From Acinetobacter junii CIP 64.5 (GTDB taxonomy: Bacteria > Pseudomonadota > Gammaproteobacteria > Pseudomonadales > Moraxellaceae): 64,000 nt of DNA. The notes under the pieces were generated by a model. That model was given only the letters and a program-made list of their open reading frames with translations, made no database searches and was not told the origin of the DNA. Numbering within the stretch: position 1 is the stretch's first letter; each line of letters begins with the position of its first letter. The stretch is from contig NZ_KB849655.1 of NCBI RefSeq assembly GCF_000368765.1, positions 125,484-189,483 on the forward strand, read 5' to 3'. Position numbers and translations under genes: made by a program. Below are positions 47,344 to 56,864 of the stretch, piece by piece.

Positions 47344-47862
47344 ATGTTGCAATTAATTTTGGGTGGTGCACGTTCGGGTAAGAGCCGATTGGCTGAAAAT
47401 ATAGCTCAGCAGCGTGGAATCCCTGTGATTTATGTCGCCACGGCGCAAGCTTTAGATGATGAAATGCAGCAAAGAATTCAACATCATCAGCAGCAAAGAC
47501 CTAAGCAATGGAAACTTTGTGAAGAGCCTATTTTTCTGGCGGATCAATTATTAAAACTAGATCAAGAACATCAAATCATTTTGGTTGATTGCCTTACTTT
47601 ATGGTTGACCAATCTTTTGTTAGTTGAAGATCAAGATTTGCAGCAACAACAGACAGACAAGTTATTAGAAATATTACCCAAACTTAAATCTGAAATTATT
47701 TTAGTCAGTAATGAAACAGGGCTAGGCGTCGTGCCAATGGGTGAAATTAGCCGTCGATTTGTGGATGAAGCTGGTCGATTGCACCAAGCATTAGGACAGC
47801 TTGCTCATAAAGTGATGTTTTGTGTTGCAGGCTTTCCAATGATTTTAAAAGATGAGAATTAA
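47344..47862 (+). CDS. cobU: Adenosylcobinamide kinase/adenosylcobinamide-phosphate guanylyltransferase
   Basis: This 172-residue bifunctional enzyme phosphorylates adenosylcobinamide and transfers GMP to it. The P-loop GGARSGKS is at residues 7-14. YVATAQALDDEMQQRIQHHQQQRP contains the histidine that is guanylylated. LVDCLTLWLTNLL and VSNETGLGVVPMG are also family motifs. It is translationally close to the genes on both sides and acts before cobS in nucleotide-loop assembly. Confidence 0.95.
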   Translation: MLQLILGGARSGKSRLAENIAQQRGIPVIYVATAQALDDEMQQRIQHHQQQRPKQWKLCEEPIFLADQLLKLDQEHQIILVDCLTLWLTNLLLVEDQDLQQQQTDKLLEILPKLKSEIILVSNETGLGVVPMGEISRRFVDEAGRLHQALGQLAHKVMFCVAGFPMILKDEN

Positions 47863-47863
47863 C

Positions 47864-48934
47864 ATGACTGAACAAAATGCTTGGTACACAGAATCGGCAA
47901 AACAAATTGATTTGGAAGCTAAACATCTAGCCGAACAACGACAACAACAACTCACTAAACCAACAGGGGCTTTAGGAGAGTTAGAACAGCTTGCGATTCA
48001 GTTAGCAAGTTTACAGGGTACAGTTCATCCCCAAATTCAAAAACCTTGGATCACGATTTTCGCAGGTGACCATGGTGTAGTTGAAGAAAATATCTCAGCT
48101 TATCCTCAAGCCGTGACACGTCAAATGCTTCAAAATTTCGCGTCTGGCGGTGCAGCAATCAGTGTTATTGCTAAACATCATCAGGCACAGTTACAAGTGA
48201 TTGACTGTGGAACGGTAGGCGATCCCTATGATTATGTCGGTGTAGTGCGACATTGTATTCGTGCAGGAACAGCCAACTTTGCTCAACACGTTGCAATGAC
48301 TGAACAAGAATGTTTTGCTGCATTAGCATTAGGTAAAGCCAGTGTGGAGCTAGCTCAGTCAGAACAGGCTGATATCTTTATCGCTGGTGAAATGGGGATT
48401 GGCAATACTTGTTCTGCTTCAGCCATCGCATGTTTGTTGTTGAATGAAGATGCAGCACAACTGACAGGTGTCGGAACAGGAATTAATAATCAACAATTAC
48501 AACATAAAATTGCAGTCATCAATCAGGCAATTGAACTCCATCAATCCAGTGTTGAGAATGATGCTTTGAAAATTCTAGCTGCCGTGGGTGGTTTAGAGAT
48601 TGCTGCCATGACAGGAGCATATTTACGTTGTGCTCAAATTGGTTTGCCTATTGTGGTGGATGGTTTTATTAGTTCCGTTGCAGCTTTATGTGCTGTTCGC
48701 ATACAGCCGAGTTGTCGTGACTGGATGCTATTTGGACATCAATCAGCAGAATATGGTCATGTTCGTATTCTTAAAGAATTAAAAGCGCAACCAATTTTAA
48801 AAATGAATCTAAGATTGGGTGAAGGAAGTGGTGCAGGCGCGGCATTGTCGATGCTGCAATTGGCATGTGTTTTACATAATCAAATGGCAACCTTTGCCGA
48901 AGCTGCAGTGACAGGAGATAAAGTTGCGCCTTGA
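47864..48934 (+). CDS. cobT: Nicotinate-nucleotide--dimethylbenzimidazole phosphoribosyltransferase
   Basis: This protein of about 356 residues makes alpha-ribazole 5'-phosphate from nicotinate mononucleotide and the lower-ligand base. LTKPTGALGELEQLA, FAGDHGVVEENISAYPQAVTRQM, GEMGIGNTCSASAIA, VDGFISSVAAL and LRLGEGSGAGAALSM are diagnostic, and the glutamate in LGEGSGA is the catalytic base. I start it at the ATG at 47864, just after the cobU stop; an ATG at 47852 is in frame but overlaps cobU. Confidence 0.95.
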   Translation: MTEQNAWYTESAKQIDLEAKHLAEQRQQQLTKPTGALGELEQLAIQLASLQGTVHPQIQKPWITIFAGDHGVVEENISAYPQAVTRQMLQNFASGGAAISVIAKHHQAQLQVIDCGTVGDPYDYVGVVRHCIRAGTANFAQHVAMTEQECFAALALGKASVELAQSEQADIFIAGEMGIGNTCSASAIACLLLNEDAAQLTGVGTGINNQQLQHKIAVINQAIELHQSSVENDALKILAAVGGLEIAAMTGAYLRCAQIGLPIVVDGFISSVAALCAVRIQPSCRDWMLFGHQSAEYGHVRILKELKAQPILKMNLRLGEGSGAGAALSMLQLACVLHNQMATFAEAAVTGDKVAP

Positions 48935-49523
48935 TTTACTGCGACATGGTGAAACAACTTTAAGCCATACTTTACGTGGGCATACTGATGATGAACTAAC
49001 AGAAAATGGTTGGTTGCAGATGCAATCAACCATACAGCAATATGTCGCTGGAGGTACTAATTGGGATGTTATTTTTAGTTCACCTTTACAGCGTTGTCAT
49101 GTCTTTGCGATCAATTTAGCAGAGCAACTTGAAATACCTTTGCAATTAAATATGCATATCAAAGAAATGTATTTTGGTGATTGGGAAGGTATTTCGACTC
49201 AAAGCATTTATGAAAATGAGCCCGAGTTATTGGCAAATTTTTGGCAATTTCCAATAAAATACCATGCACCAAATGGTGAGTCTTTAGAGCAATTTTTACA
49301 GCGTGTTGAAGTTGGCTTTGATGAAATCCACACTCAAATGAAAATACACCAATGGAATAGAGCATTAGTTGTTACGCATGGTGGTGTGATTAAATTACTC
49401 ACTTGTTTAGCACGACATAAACATCTCAATGATTTATTAAAAATGTCTGCTGAGCTTGGGCAATTGTATTCAGTAAAAATGTATAAAAACGATAGTCTCA
49501 GTTTTGAGGAAATCAAAGAATGA
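48924..49523 (+). CDS. cobC: Alpha-ribazole-5'-phosphate phosphatase, histidine phosphatase family
   Basis: This 199-residue phosphatase is expected to remove phosphate from alpha-ribazole phosphate or adenosylcobalamin phosphate. The RHGET phosphohistidine motif is at residues 7-11, and VVTHGGVIKLL supplies the second histidine. It starts at a TTG, justified by AGGAG at 48913-48917 seven bases upstream and by the immediate family start RLDLLRHGET. It overlaps cobT by 11 bases and cobS by 4. A general phosphoglycerate mutase role is excluded by context rather than motif. Confidence 0.88.
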   Translation: MRLDLLRHGETTLSHTLRGHTDDELTENGWLQMQSTIQQYVAGGTNWDVIFSSPLQRCHVFAINLAEQLEIPLQLNMHIKEMYFGDWEGISTQSIYENEPELLANFWQFPIKYHAPNGESLEQFLQRVEVGFDEIHTQMKIHQWNRALVVTHGGVIKLLTCLARHKHLNDLLKMSAELGQLYSVKMYKNDSLSFEEIKE

Positions 49524-50260
49524 CACCATTTTGGATCGCTTTGCAATTCTTGACTGTTTTACCCATCGAACTAAAACAGATACCAACTGCAAAGCAAAAT
49601 GGTCAATCTTTACTTTTTTATCCACTTGTAGGGTTGCTAATAGGATTAATTCTATTTGGACTTTCAATCCTTCTTGTAAAAGTACCGATTATTCTTGTTG
49701 CAACCATTATTTTAGTGATTTGGATTTGGCTTACAGGTGGACTTCATTTAGATGGTCTAGCGGATACAGCAGATGCTTGGGTAGGTGGTTTTGGTGATCG
49801 GGAACGGACCTTAAAAATCATGAAAGACCCAAGTTGTGGTCCTATCGGTGTTCTAAGTTTAGTTATTGTTTGCTTGATGAAGTTTTCAGCTTTATATGTC
49901 TTGCTAGAACAACGGCTCTCTGCATTTTTAATCTTAATACCCATGCTGGGTCGCAGTGTTCCTTTATTTTTATTTCTCACAACACGATATGTTCGAGCGA
50001 ATGGATTAGGGCGGTCAATAACGGATTCTATTCCTAAAACACTAGCATGGATGGTTTTTGTCATTACATTAGCATTACTTTGTGCATTTAAATGGATGGG
50101 GTTAGTTGCTTTAATCAGCTTTTTATTGATATTGGTTTACTTAAGAATTTTGTTTATTAAGAGAATCGATGGTATCACTGGCGATACGGTAGGTGCTGCC
50201 ATAGAGTTGAGTGAGACAGGTTTAATATTAACTTTTGTGATCGCTTCCTTTTATATCTAA
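49520..50260 (+). CDS. cobS: Adenosylcobinamide-GDP ribazoletransferase
   Basis: This 246-residue inner-membrane cobalamin synthase joins adenosylcobinamide-GDP to alpha-ribazole (phosphate). LQFLTVLPI, GGLHLDGLADTADAWVGG (metal-binding aspartates), RTLKIMKDPSCGPIGV and GITGDTVGAAIELSE are hallmark segments, and about six or seven helices are present. It ends the operon at a terminator. With cobU, cobT and cobC it completes nucleotide-loop assembly from cobinamide; corrin-ring genes are absent from the window, so salvage is likely. Confidence 0.95.
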   Translation: MTPFWIALQFLTVLPIELKQIPTAKQNGQSLLFYPLVGLLIGLILFGLSILLVKVPIILVATIILVIWIWLTGGLHLDGLADTADAWVGGFGDRERTLKIMKDPSCGPIGVLSLVIVCLMKFSALYVLLEQRLSAFLILIPMLGRSVPLFLFLTTRYVRANGLGRSITDSIPKTLAWMVFVITLALLCAFKWMGLVALISFLLILVYLRILFIKRIDGITGDTVGAAIELSETGLILTFVIASFYI

Positions 50261-50276
50261 GTGAATTTTTATAGGC

Positions 50277-50304
50277 TTGATCCTTCTCAAATAAGAAGGA
50301 TCAA
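50277..50304. terminator. Intrinsic terminator between cobS and PepSY gene
   Basis: TTGATCCTTCT (50277-50287) pairs perfectly with AGAAGGATCAA (50294-50304) around a six-base loop. T-rich sequence lies on the right and A-rich sequence on the left, so it may act on both convergent units. Confidence 0.75.
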
Positions 50305-50311
50305 TTCCATT

Positions 50312-51775
50312 TTAACGTTTTCGAATTGCCAATACACTTCCCAAGATTACCAATACTGTAATCAGTCCCGCAATTGTTGCCAACAGAATGTTTCTAAGCG
50401 TTTTATCGATTGGTAACCATGTCCACTTATGCAAATATGCAAAACTAAAGCCCTCTATAGCATCTTGCTGATTTACTTGCGCTGCAATGACACCGCTACT
50501 TGGCTCTATATAAAGTTCAAGCTGATCATTTAAGTTGGTTTCAACCTTGATCACAGGTAAACGTTTATTGATAAAACCATATTCACCGCCAAAACGAGTT
50601 ACCCACGAACTTTGAGTAAAATGCTCTAAAGGTAAGTTTAAATAATACGCTGCCAAATATTTGCTCTGCTCAAGAGGATTCAAATTTTTAGCATGTTTTG
50701 CATCGATTAACTCAATCGTTGGTGCAGCATCTTTTGCATGATGATGGTGATCATGTTCTTTTGCTGCGGTCATGCTCCCTTGTAACTGAGGTTTTCCAGT
50801 CAATTGAATCATCCAGCCTGCATGAGCTTGATTCTGATCAAAAGCGATCGGTACTAAATTGAGTCGCTGAATCGGACGTTGAACTGCCAATTGCCATGCT
50901 TCAGGATTTAAATCTTGCGTATGGAAGATGGGCTGAATATTTACAAGTTCAGGTTTTTTATGCCAAACATGATAAAAACCACTAAACACCCATAACAAGA
51001 TAAAAACACTTAAACTGATGGCCAGATAACGATGAAAAAATCGAATTGGTTTTTTACCTAAACGGTGATTTTTACGATTGTGAATTTTGAAGAACAACCC
51101 GATTCCCATCAAGGTCAAAGCTAAAATGCCAATTAAAGCAATTTGCATCAAGAGACTTTGTCCTGTCCAAGGCTGATCTCCCCAAGTCCATGTATGACCT
51201 AAGCGAAATATTCGTGCCATCCACATTTTTTGATTATTGGAAATCGTTGCTAATCGAGATTGTGCTGGATCGACATAAGCTCTTAAACCAGTATCAAAAT
51301 CTACACGCCAAACAGGTAATAAACGATTGACGCTTGGATAATCATCGCTAAATTGAGTGACCAGTTCAGCAGAAATAATCTGTTGTTGGCTTAAGCCGGT
51401 GTACCAAACTGCAAGACGTTTTGCATCTTGCAATTCTGCATCTTTAATAAGTTGCCCAGTATGAAGATCAAAATATTCAGCAATATTTTGATTGGGTTTT
51501 AAAACTCGATAAGCGATAAGATCTTTATTAAGTTCAATCACTTGTATTGCAGAAAATTCGGTAATTTTCTGCATTTCTAAGATTTGAGGAACGGACAATC
51601 CATCCCTCAAATCAAGCTGTTGGGATGGAGGCATACGTTTTGCAGGTTGTGGTTGGGTTGCACTCATAATTGGATGCAACACACCAGTTAAAGACCACAT
51701 CAAAACGAGAATGCCAAGTACCATTCCAAAGCCACGATGAAACTTTAGTAGCTTTTTCAATTGGTTGGCATTCAT
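50312..51775 (-). CDS. PepSY-associated membrane protein with His-rich loop
   Basis: This 487-residue inner-membrane protein has four or five hydrophobic helices (about residues 11-33, 210-230, 250-270 and 462-482) and two large periplasmic PepSY-like regions. A histidine cluster KEHDHHHHAKDA lies in the second periplasmic part, near residues 338-349, and could bind metal. Relatives sit next to TonB receptors and are thought to reduce or process metal complexes in the periplasm. Its start is three bases from the receptor stop, so it is cotranscribed with the interrupted receptor. Confidence 0.8.
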   Translation of the reverse strand: MNANQLKKLLKFHRGFGMVLGILVLMWSLTGVLHPIMSATQPQPAKRMPPSQQLDLRDGLSVPQILEMQKITEFSAIQVIELNKDLIAYRVLKPNQNIAEYFDLHTGQLIKDAELQDAKRLAVWYTGLSQQQIISAELVTQFSDDYPSVNRLLPVWRVDFDTGLRAYVDPAQSRLATISNNQKMWMARIFRLGHTWTWGDQPWTGQSLLMQIALIGILALTLMGIGLFFKIHNRKNHRLGKKPIRFFHRYLAISLSVFILLWVFSGFYHVWHKKPELVNIQPIFHTQDLNPEAWQLAVQRPIQRLNLVPIAFDQNQAHAGWMIQLTGKPQLQGSMTAAKEHDHHHHAKDAAPTIELIDAKHAKNLNPLEQSKYLAAYYLNLPLEHFTQSSWVTRFGGEYGFINKRLPVIKVETNLNDQLELYIEPSSGVIAAQVNQQDAIEGFSFAYLHKWTWLPIDKTLRNILLATIAGLITVLVILGSVLAIRKR

Positions 51776-51778
51776 GAC

Positions 51779-53890
51779 TTATTTCCCAAAATGATAACGT
51801 AAACCTAATAAATAAGTACGTGGTGCAGCAGGTGTATAACTGGCTTGGTTATTACTAAAAGAGATACTTTCTGCATAATGCACATCAGCAGCATTGAGAA
51901 TTTGCCCATAAACCTCATAGGAATTTTTACGATAATTTGCACGTAGGTTTAAAATCGAATGTCCATCATACTTTTCTGTATTGGCATCATTTATCCAATA
52001 TGAACCGACATAAACACCTTCTGCTGAGAGTAATAATTCAGGCATAGGTTTTATCTGGTACTCGATTGTGCCAAAGCTTTTTGGTGAGCTAGGCATCGTA
52101 TTGCTGCTATAGTCGATTGTTAGTGAGGGTTGAAATTGCTTATATTCATGTTTTGCGATACTGCCTGACAGTTTTAAACGCTGGTCATATTGTTCGCTGA
52201 TTTTCCATGTTCCACCAACTTCGATGCCTTGATGTAAAGTTTTTCCAGCATTACGAGGTTCACGTGTGTTGTCAGGTTTAGTAAAGCTAAGCACTTCATC
52301 TTTACCTTCTAGGCGATACAAGGTAATTTCGCCATCTAAGCGATCATCTAATAACTTGAAACGCAAACCTAGATCAATGTTATCAAAGGTTGCTTCTTTC
52401 AGGTCAGGTGTGACTAAATTTGCTCCATAAAGGCTACTCACTTCAGGTGGAACAAAGCCTTGTGACCAATTACTGTAAAGATCTAATTCAGGCGTAATAT
52501 TCCAAACAAAACCGAGTTGTGGACTGGCTTTATGAAAATGACGTTTTTCATCTGAAGCACCTGTCACTTTAGAAGGCGTAAGCTTATTGTCAAAGTCATA
52601 ACTGATCCAGTCATAGCGAGCGCCACCGACTAAGTTTAAGTTTGGTAAAGCTTGCCAATTTGCTTGTGTGTAAATCGCTTGGTTATTCACATCGACATTA
52701 AAATCACGCAGTAATTGTCGTTGTTTAAACCCTGTATATATTCGTGTTTTAGGATCGCGAAACACTTCAATATCATTGGTTCTTGCTTGGTTAGGCGAAT
52801 ATTCCGCCATAGCACCGACAATTAATTTCACAGGGTTTAAGTTAATTGAATGTTGGAAATTTAAACCATAAAATTGAAAGGCATTATATGTGGTTTGTCC
52901 ACTATACGTTCCTGTAGGCGTACCATTTTTGGCATCTGTACGAATATTATAACTTGGGTTCTGTTAAGTCGTGTTATCACGATAATACAGTGTAGCTTGG
53001 CTTTGGTTTTGATCATTCCAACTGTGGCTTAATTGAGATGAAAGTCTTGTTGCATCAACTTCACGATAGGTAAAGGTTTGATAACTGTAACCAGATCGTT
53101 TACTGAAATCCTCTGCATTTAAACTACCCGTCATATCTGCTTTGAGATGATTATAACTGACGATATTTTTAACTTGGGTGGCATCAGATATGCGCCAATC
53201 ATGCCTCAAAGTGATACTTTGCTTATTACTTTCTGCGTGATCTTGCCAACTATCACCGCGATCACTGGCATACCCTGAAACTCTAAAGCCATGCTCTCCA
53301 AATTCGGTATCAAAGGTATTCGATGCACCTAGATCAATACGACGATAACCTTCAGAGCTTGCTCTCACGCCTAAATCAGCTGTGGGAGTTAAACTGGGTG
53401 CTTTGGTCAAGAAGTTGATTGTTCCACCAATCGCATTACTGCCATATAAGCTACTGGCTGGACCACGCAGAATTTCAATACTATCAATCCCAGCCAAATT
53501 CACTTCATATAATGCATTATGGTTAAACACACCTACAGGACGCACAGATATACCGTCTTCTAAATACTGATAAACAGCCGCAGTCGTGATTGGTTGGCGT
53601 ATAGACATCATGTGCTGCTCATTACCCAAGTCATTCATCAAAACACCTGGTGTTTGATTCACTAACTGACCAATGAATGTTGCATGTTTATCTTCAATAT
53701 CTTGGTTGCTGATTTTGCTAATCGCAGCAGGAGTATTGCTAATCGATTCTCCCTCACGGCTTGCAGTGACGACAATCGTCGCTAAGGTTTTGGTTTCATC
53801 TTTTGATGAAGTTTCAGCTAAAGCAATTGAACTATAAGTAACAGAAAGGCACGCAGCAGCTAATACTGACAAACGAAATTGAGTATTCAT
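51779..53890 (-). pseudogene. TonB-dependent receptor interrupted by an in-frame stop
   Basis: The reading frame encodes a TonB receptor of about 703 codons with a signal peptide (MNTQFRLSVLAAACLSVTYSSIALA), TonB box (TIVVTASRE), plug (RQPITTAAVYQYLEDGISVRP, EILRGPASSLYGSNAIGGTINFLTK) and barrel ending LLGLRYHFGK. A single TAA at 52964-52966, after YYRDNTT, stops it in the barrel. Translation of the same frame beyond the stop runs straight on (QNPSYNIRTDAKNG to GLNFQHSINLNPVKLIVGAMAEY) with no shift or gap, so one base change or a sequencing error is enough to explain it. The downstream half could restart at a GTG at 52831, but that fragment would lack signal and plug. The neighbours suggest metal uptake, perhaps copper. 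Confidence 0.85.
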
Positions 53891-53967
53891 ATCAAACTCT
53901 ATAAAAAAAGCAATAAACAAGGCGGTACCGCAGTTCTCACTGGATACGATATTTACGGAATTGCGTT

Positions 53968-54474
53968 TTATAGAGCGAGTGGAGGTGCTTGTTTAATTGG
54001 GAAAATATAGTAGATACGTGGTATATGCAGATCTTCTGTCCACGCATAGCATAGGCATCGTACACCAGTAAACCAAGCCAATAAAAATACAAAAATAATT
54101 GCAATAAAAGGAACAATTGCAGCAGCGTCAACACCATAAGTACATAAAGGACAATGCTTCATGATCTTGCTTGCAAGCGCAAAAACTTCTTTAGCATGAT
54201 CACTAAGTTGATTGTGTTCTATATGTTGAAGATGTTGTTCATGCTGAGTTTTATCGTGCATAGCATGATGGTGATGACTTGAATGGCTATCTGAATCTAT
54301 TAAGCTATTTTGAATATTTGTAACTTGGCAGTGACTCGGCATTGCATACAGTGCAGGTACAACGCCACTATGAACCATCGTGGGTAAGAAAATATGCCAG
54401 AGTAAACAAAGCAAAGTTATCGCGCTAAGACAGGCACGCCACTTTAGCAAATGTTGACGGAAACTGGACTTCAT
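53968..54474 (-). CDS. DUF2946-like His-rich membrane protein
   Basis: This protein of about 168 residues has an N-terminal membrane segment (ACLSAITLLCLLWHIFLPTMV), a periplasmic histidine-rich part (HSSHHHHAMHDK, HEQHLQHIEHNQ), a KHCPLCTYG motif and a second membrane helix (VPFIAIIFVFLLAWFTG). The CPLC motif and histidines are typical of DUF2946 proteins, which often accompany TonB receptors and copper genes. It lies upstream of the interrupted receptor gene in the same direction. I prefer the ATG at 54474; the frame is open to 54531. A metal-binding role is inferred. Confidence 0.72.
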   Translation of the reverse strand: MKSSFRQHLLKWRACLSAITLLCLLWHIFLPTMVHSGVVPALYAMPSHCQVTNIQNSLIDSDSHSSHHHHAMHDKTQHEQHLQHIEHNQLSDHAKEVFALASKIMKHCPLCTYGVDAAAIVPFIAIIFVFLLAWFTGVRCLCYAWTEDLHIPRIYYIFPIKQAPPLAL

Positions 54475-54608
54475 ATCAATGATACGACACAGTGGAAATG
54501 TGGCAGCAGTATAGTTAAAAAAACTTTGCACTACAAAACATATCTTAAACAGATGAATCAGTATTCAAGATCACCTTATTTGGGATTTATCGAGCTTTTT
54601 ACGTAAAA

Positions 54609-54636
54609 AAAAACAGACTCATAAGAGTCTGTTTTT
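54609..54636 (-). terminator. Intrinsic terminator after aroG
   Basis: AAAAACAGACTC (54609-54620) pairs perfectly with GAGTCTGTTTTT (54625-54636) around loop ATAA, 15 bases beyond the aroG stop on the reverse strand. Confidence 0.92.
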
Positions 54637-54650
54637 ATATCAACTATTTA

Positions 54651-55742
54651 TTAACGATTTGGTAAAACGTCTTTTAACGCTTCATGCATCTCTAGTAGTG
54701 CTTTTTCTGTTGTTTCCCAATCGATGCAGCCATCAGTTACTGATTGACCATAAACAAGATCACATAAGTTTTCAGGAATATCTTGACGACCACCTTTCAA
54801 ATGACTTTCAACCATGATCCCTACGATTGACTTATTACCATCAAGAATTTGCTCTGTGATGTTTTTAAGAACCAAAGGTTGTAAGTACGGATCTTTGTTT
54901 GAGTTAGCATGACTGGTATCGATCATAATCTTATTGCTTACTTTAGCTTTTGCTAAAGCAGCTTCAGCTTCAGCAACAGAAGTTGCATCATAATTTGGCT
55001 TACCGTTACCACCACGTAAAACTACGTGTGCATAAGGATTGCCCTTAGTATTAATAATTGCAACTTGACCGTTTTCATTTAAGCCTAAGAAGCTATGACC
55101 GTGTTTTACTGATTGCATTGCATTCGTTGCAACTGTTAAACCGCCATCTGTACCATTTTTAAAGCCAACAGGTGAAGATAATCCAGAAGACATTTCACGG
55201 TGTGTTTGACTTTCTGTTGTACGAGCACCAATCGCTGACCAAGAAATTAAATCTTGGTAGTACTGAGGTGAGTTCGGATCAAGTGCTTCAGTTGCACAAG
55301 GCAAACCTTTTTCATTTAATTCTAGTAAAAGACCACGACCAATATGTAACCCTTTTTCAATATTGAAAGAGTCATTCATATCAGGGTCATTAATTAAACC
55401 TTTCCAACCTACTGTTGTACGTGGTTTTTCAAAATAAACACGCATAACTAAATAAAGCGTATCTTTTACTTTTTCACTTAGCTCTTTCAAGCGATCAGCA
55501 TACTCATTTGCAGCTTTAGGATCGTGGATCGAACAAGGGCCAATAACGACAAACAAGCGCTTGTCTTTACCATCTAAAATATTACGTACAGTTGCACGTC
55601 CTTGTAATACAGTTTGCGACGCAGCCTCAGATAAAGGAAGATCAGCTTTCAGTTCCGCAGGGGTAATTAAAGTTTGAATGCTTTTAATGTTAACGTCGTC
55701 GATATCTGGCTGAGAAACTGGATTTGACTGTAGAGTATTCAT
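54651..55742 (-). CDS. aroG: 3-deoxy-7-phosphoheptulonate synthase, class I
   Basis: This protein of about 363 residues makes DAHP from phosphoenolpyruvate and erythrose 4-phosphate, the entry to aromatic amino acid synthesis. Family segments are VVIGPCSIHDPKAANEYADRL, MRVYFEKPRTTVGWKGLINDP, SWSAIGARTTESQTHREMSSGLS, PVGFKNGTDG and MIDTSHANSNK. The ATG at 55742 is chosen; a TTG seven codons upstream is possible. It could be the Phe- or Tyr-sensitive type; the sequence alone does not tell me which, so the symbol is provisional. Confidence 0.9.
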   Translation of the reverse strand: MNTLQSNPVSQPDIDDVNIKSIQTLITPAELKADLPLSEAASQTVLQGRATVRNILDGKDKRLFVVIGPCSIHDPKAANEYADRLKELSEKVKDTLYLVMRVYFEKPRTTVGWKGLINDPDMNDSFNIEKGLHIGRGLLLELNEKGLPCATEALDPNSPQYYQDLISWSAIGARTTESQTHREMSSGLSSPVGFKNGTDGGLTVATNAMQSVKHGHSFLGLNENGQVAIINTKGNPYAHVVLRGGNGKPNYDATSVAEAEAALAKAKVSNKIMIDTSHANSNKDPYLQPLVLKNITEQILDGNKSIVGIMVESHLKGGRQDIPENLCDLVYGQSVTDGCIDWETTEKALLEMHEALKDVLPNR

Positions 55743-55860
55743 TGCTGTCACAAATTTAATCAAAAGAAGAGGTTATTTTGTCTACGAATATAGCACGAAA
55801 TGCCGACTGATTAACTAGTTATAATCATATTTTGTGTAGAAACAATCGGCATTTTGCTAT

Positions 55861-56748
55861 TTAAACTGCGCTTGTAGAAGTTGTTGTTTGCTGAATCACG
55901 ACAGCTTGTTGAGTTTCTACTGGCTTTGGTTTCGCTTTGATCGGGTTAACCATAAAGTTAATCCCTAGCGCAAATAATGTGATACCTAGAATTTTACGAA
56001 TCAAACGTTCTGGCATATGTGAGCTGATCAATGTGCCTGCAATAATTGCTGGAATAGACCCAACCAATAACCACATCAATAATGTAAAATCGACGTTGCC
56101 TGAAGACATATGGCTTAGGCCAGCAACTGCTGTCAATAATACTGCGTGTACAACATCAGAACCAATAATACGAATCATAGGTAGATTTGGGAACATAATT
56201 ACTAAAGCCATGATGCCAAAAGCACCAGCACCTACAGATGATAGTGTAACGAACACACCTAAGATGATCCCCATGATGACGATATAATGGCGTTTATGTT
56301 GTAAAGCATGTTGCTCGCTTTCCATATTTGCTTGTTCACGATTACGGAAACGATCAAAGAACTTTTCAATTTGCGCACGAAAGACAATCGAGATACCTGT
56401 CAAAGTCAGCATAAAACCAAGTACCATCGTTAATACAGCTTTGTAGTGCGTTGATTGACTTAAATAATGTTCTAAAACCCATGAGGTTGCGAATGATGCA
56501 GGAATACTACCGATTGCTAGCCAAATAACGATTGGCCAAACGATATTGAGTTTCTTTGCATGAACAACTGAGCCACAGAATTTAGAGATTGATGCATAGA
56601 GCAAATCAGTACCAATTGCGATATGTGGTTCAATTTTGAAAAGGCTAATAAGAATAGGAGTCATCAAAGAACCACCGCCAACACCTGTGATACCTACACA
56701 GAAGCCAACCAAAACCCCAGCCATGATAAATTCAATAGGACCAAACAT
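55861..56748 (-). CDS. TauE/SafE family anion transporter
   Basis: This protein of about 295 residues has some eight hydrophobic helices with the family's repeated glycine-rich segments (GFCVGITGVGGGSLMTPILISLF near the N-terminus and GVFVTLSSVGAGAFGIMALV in the middle). The family moves sulfite, sulfoacetate or similar anions. The C-terminus is a polar tail rich in P, Q and T (KAKPKPVETQQAVVIQQTTTSTSAV split around the middle). The substrate is not indicated by neighbours. The start at the ATG at 56748 is favoured over a TTG two codons earlier. Confidence 0.85.
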   Translation of the reverse strand: MFGPIEFIMAGVLVGFCVGITGVGGGSLMTPILISLFKIEPHIAIGTDLLYASISKFCGSVVHAKKLNIVWPIVIWLAIGSIPASFATSWVLEHYLSQSTHYKAVLTMVLGFMLTLTGISIVFRAQIEKFFDRFRNREQANMESEQHALQHKRHYIVIMGIILGVFVTLSSVGAGAFGIMALVIMFPNLPMIRIIGSDVVHAVLLTAVAGLSHMSSGNVDFTLLMWLLVGSIPAIIAGTLISSHMPERLIRKILGITLFALGINFMVNPIKAKPKPVETQQAVVIQQTTTSTSAV

Positions 56749-56864
56749 TACCAATATGCCTAATTATGCAAAAACAGGCATATCTTATGCTTTTTTGAGA
56801 TAACTCGTTGTGATGAATAATGATTTACTTATGCAAAAAAAAGCTAAAGGAAGATTTTTTAACG

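Noticed and set aside
51779..52831. The receptor C-terminal half as a separate gene
   Set aside because: It is in the same frame as the N-terminal half, lacks signal peptide and plug, and the intervening 132 bases continue the receptor without a shift.
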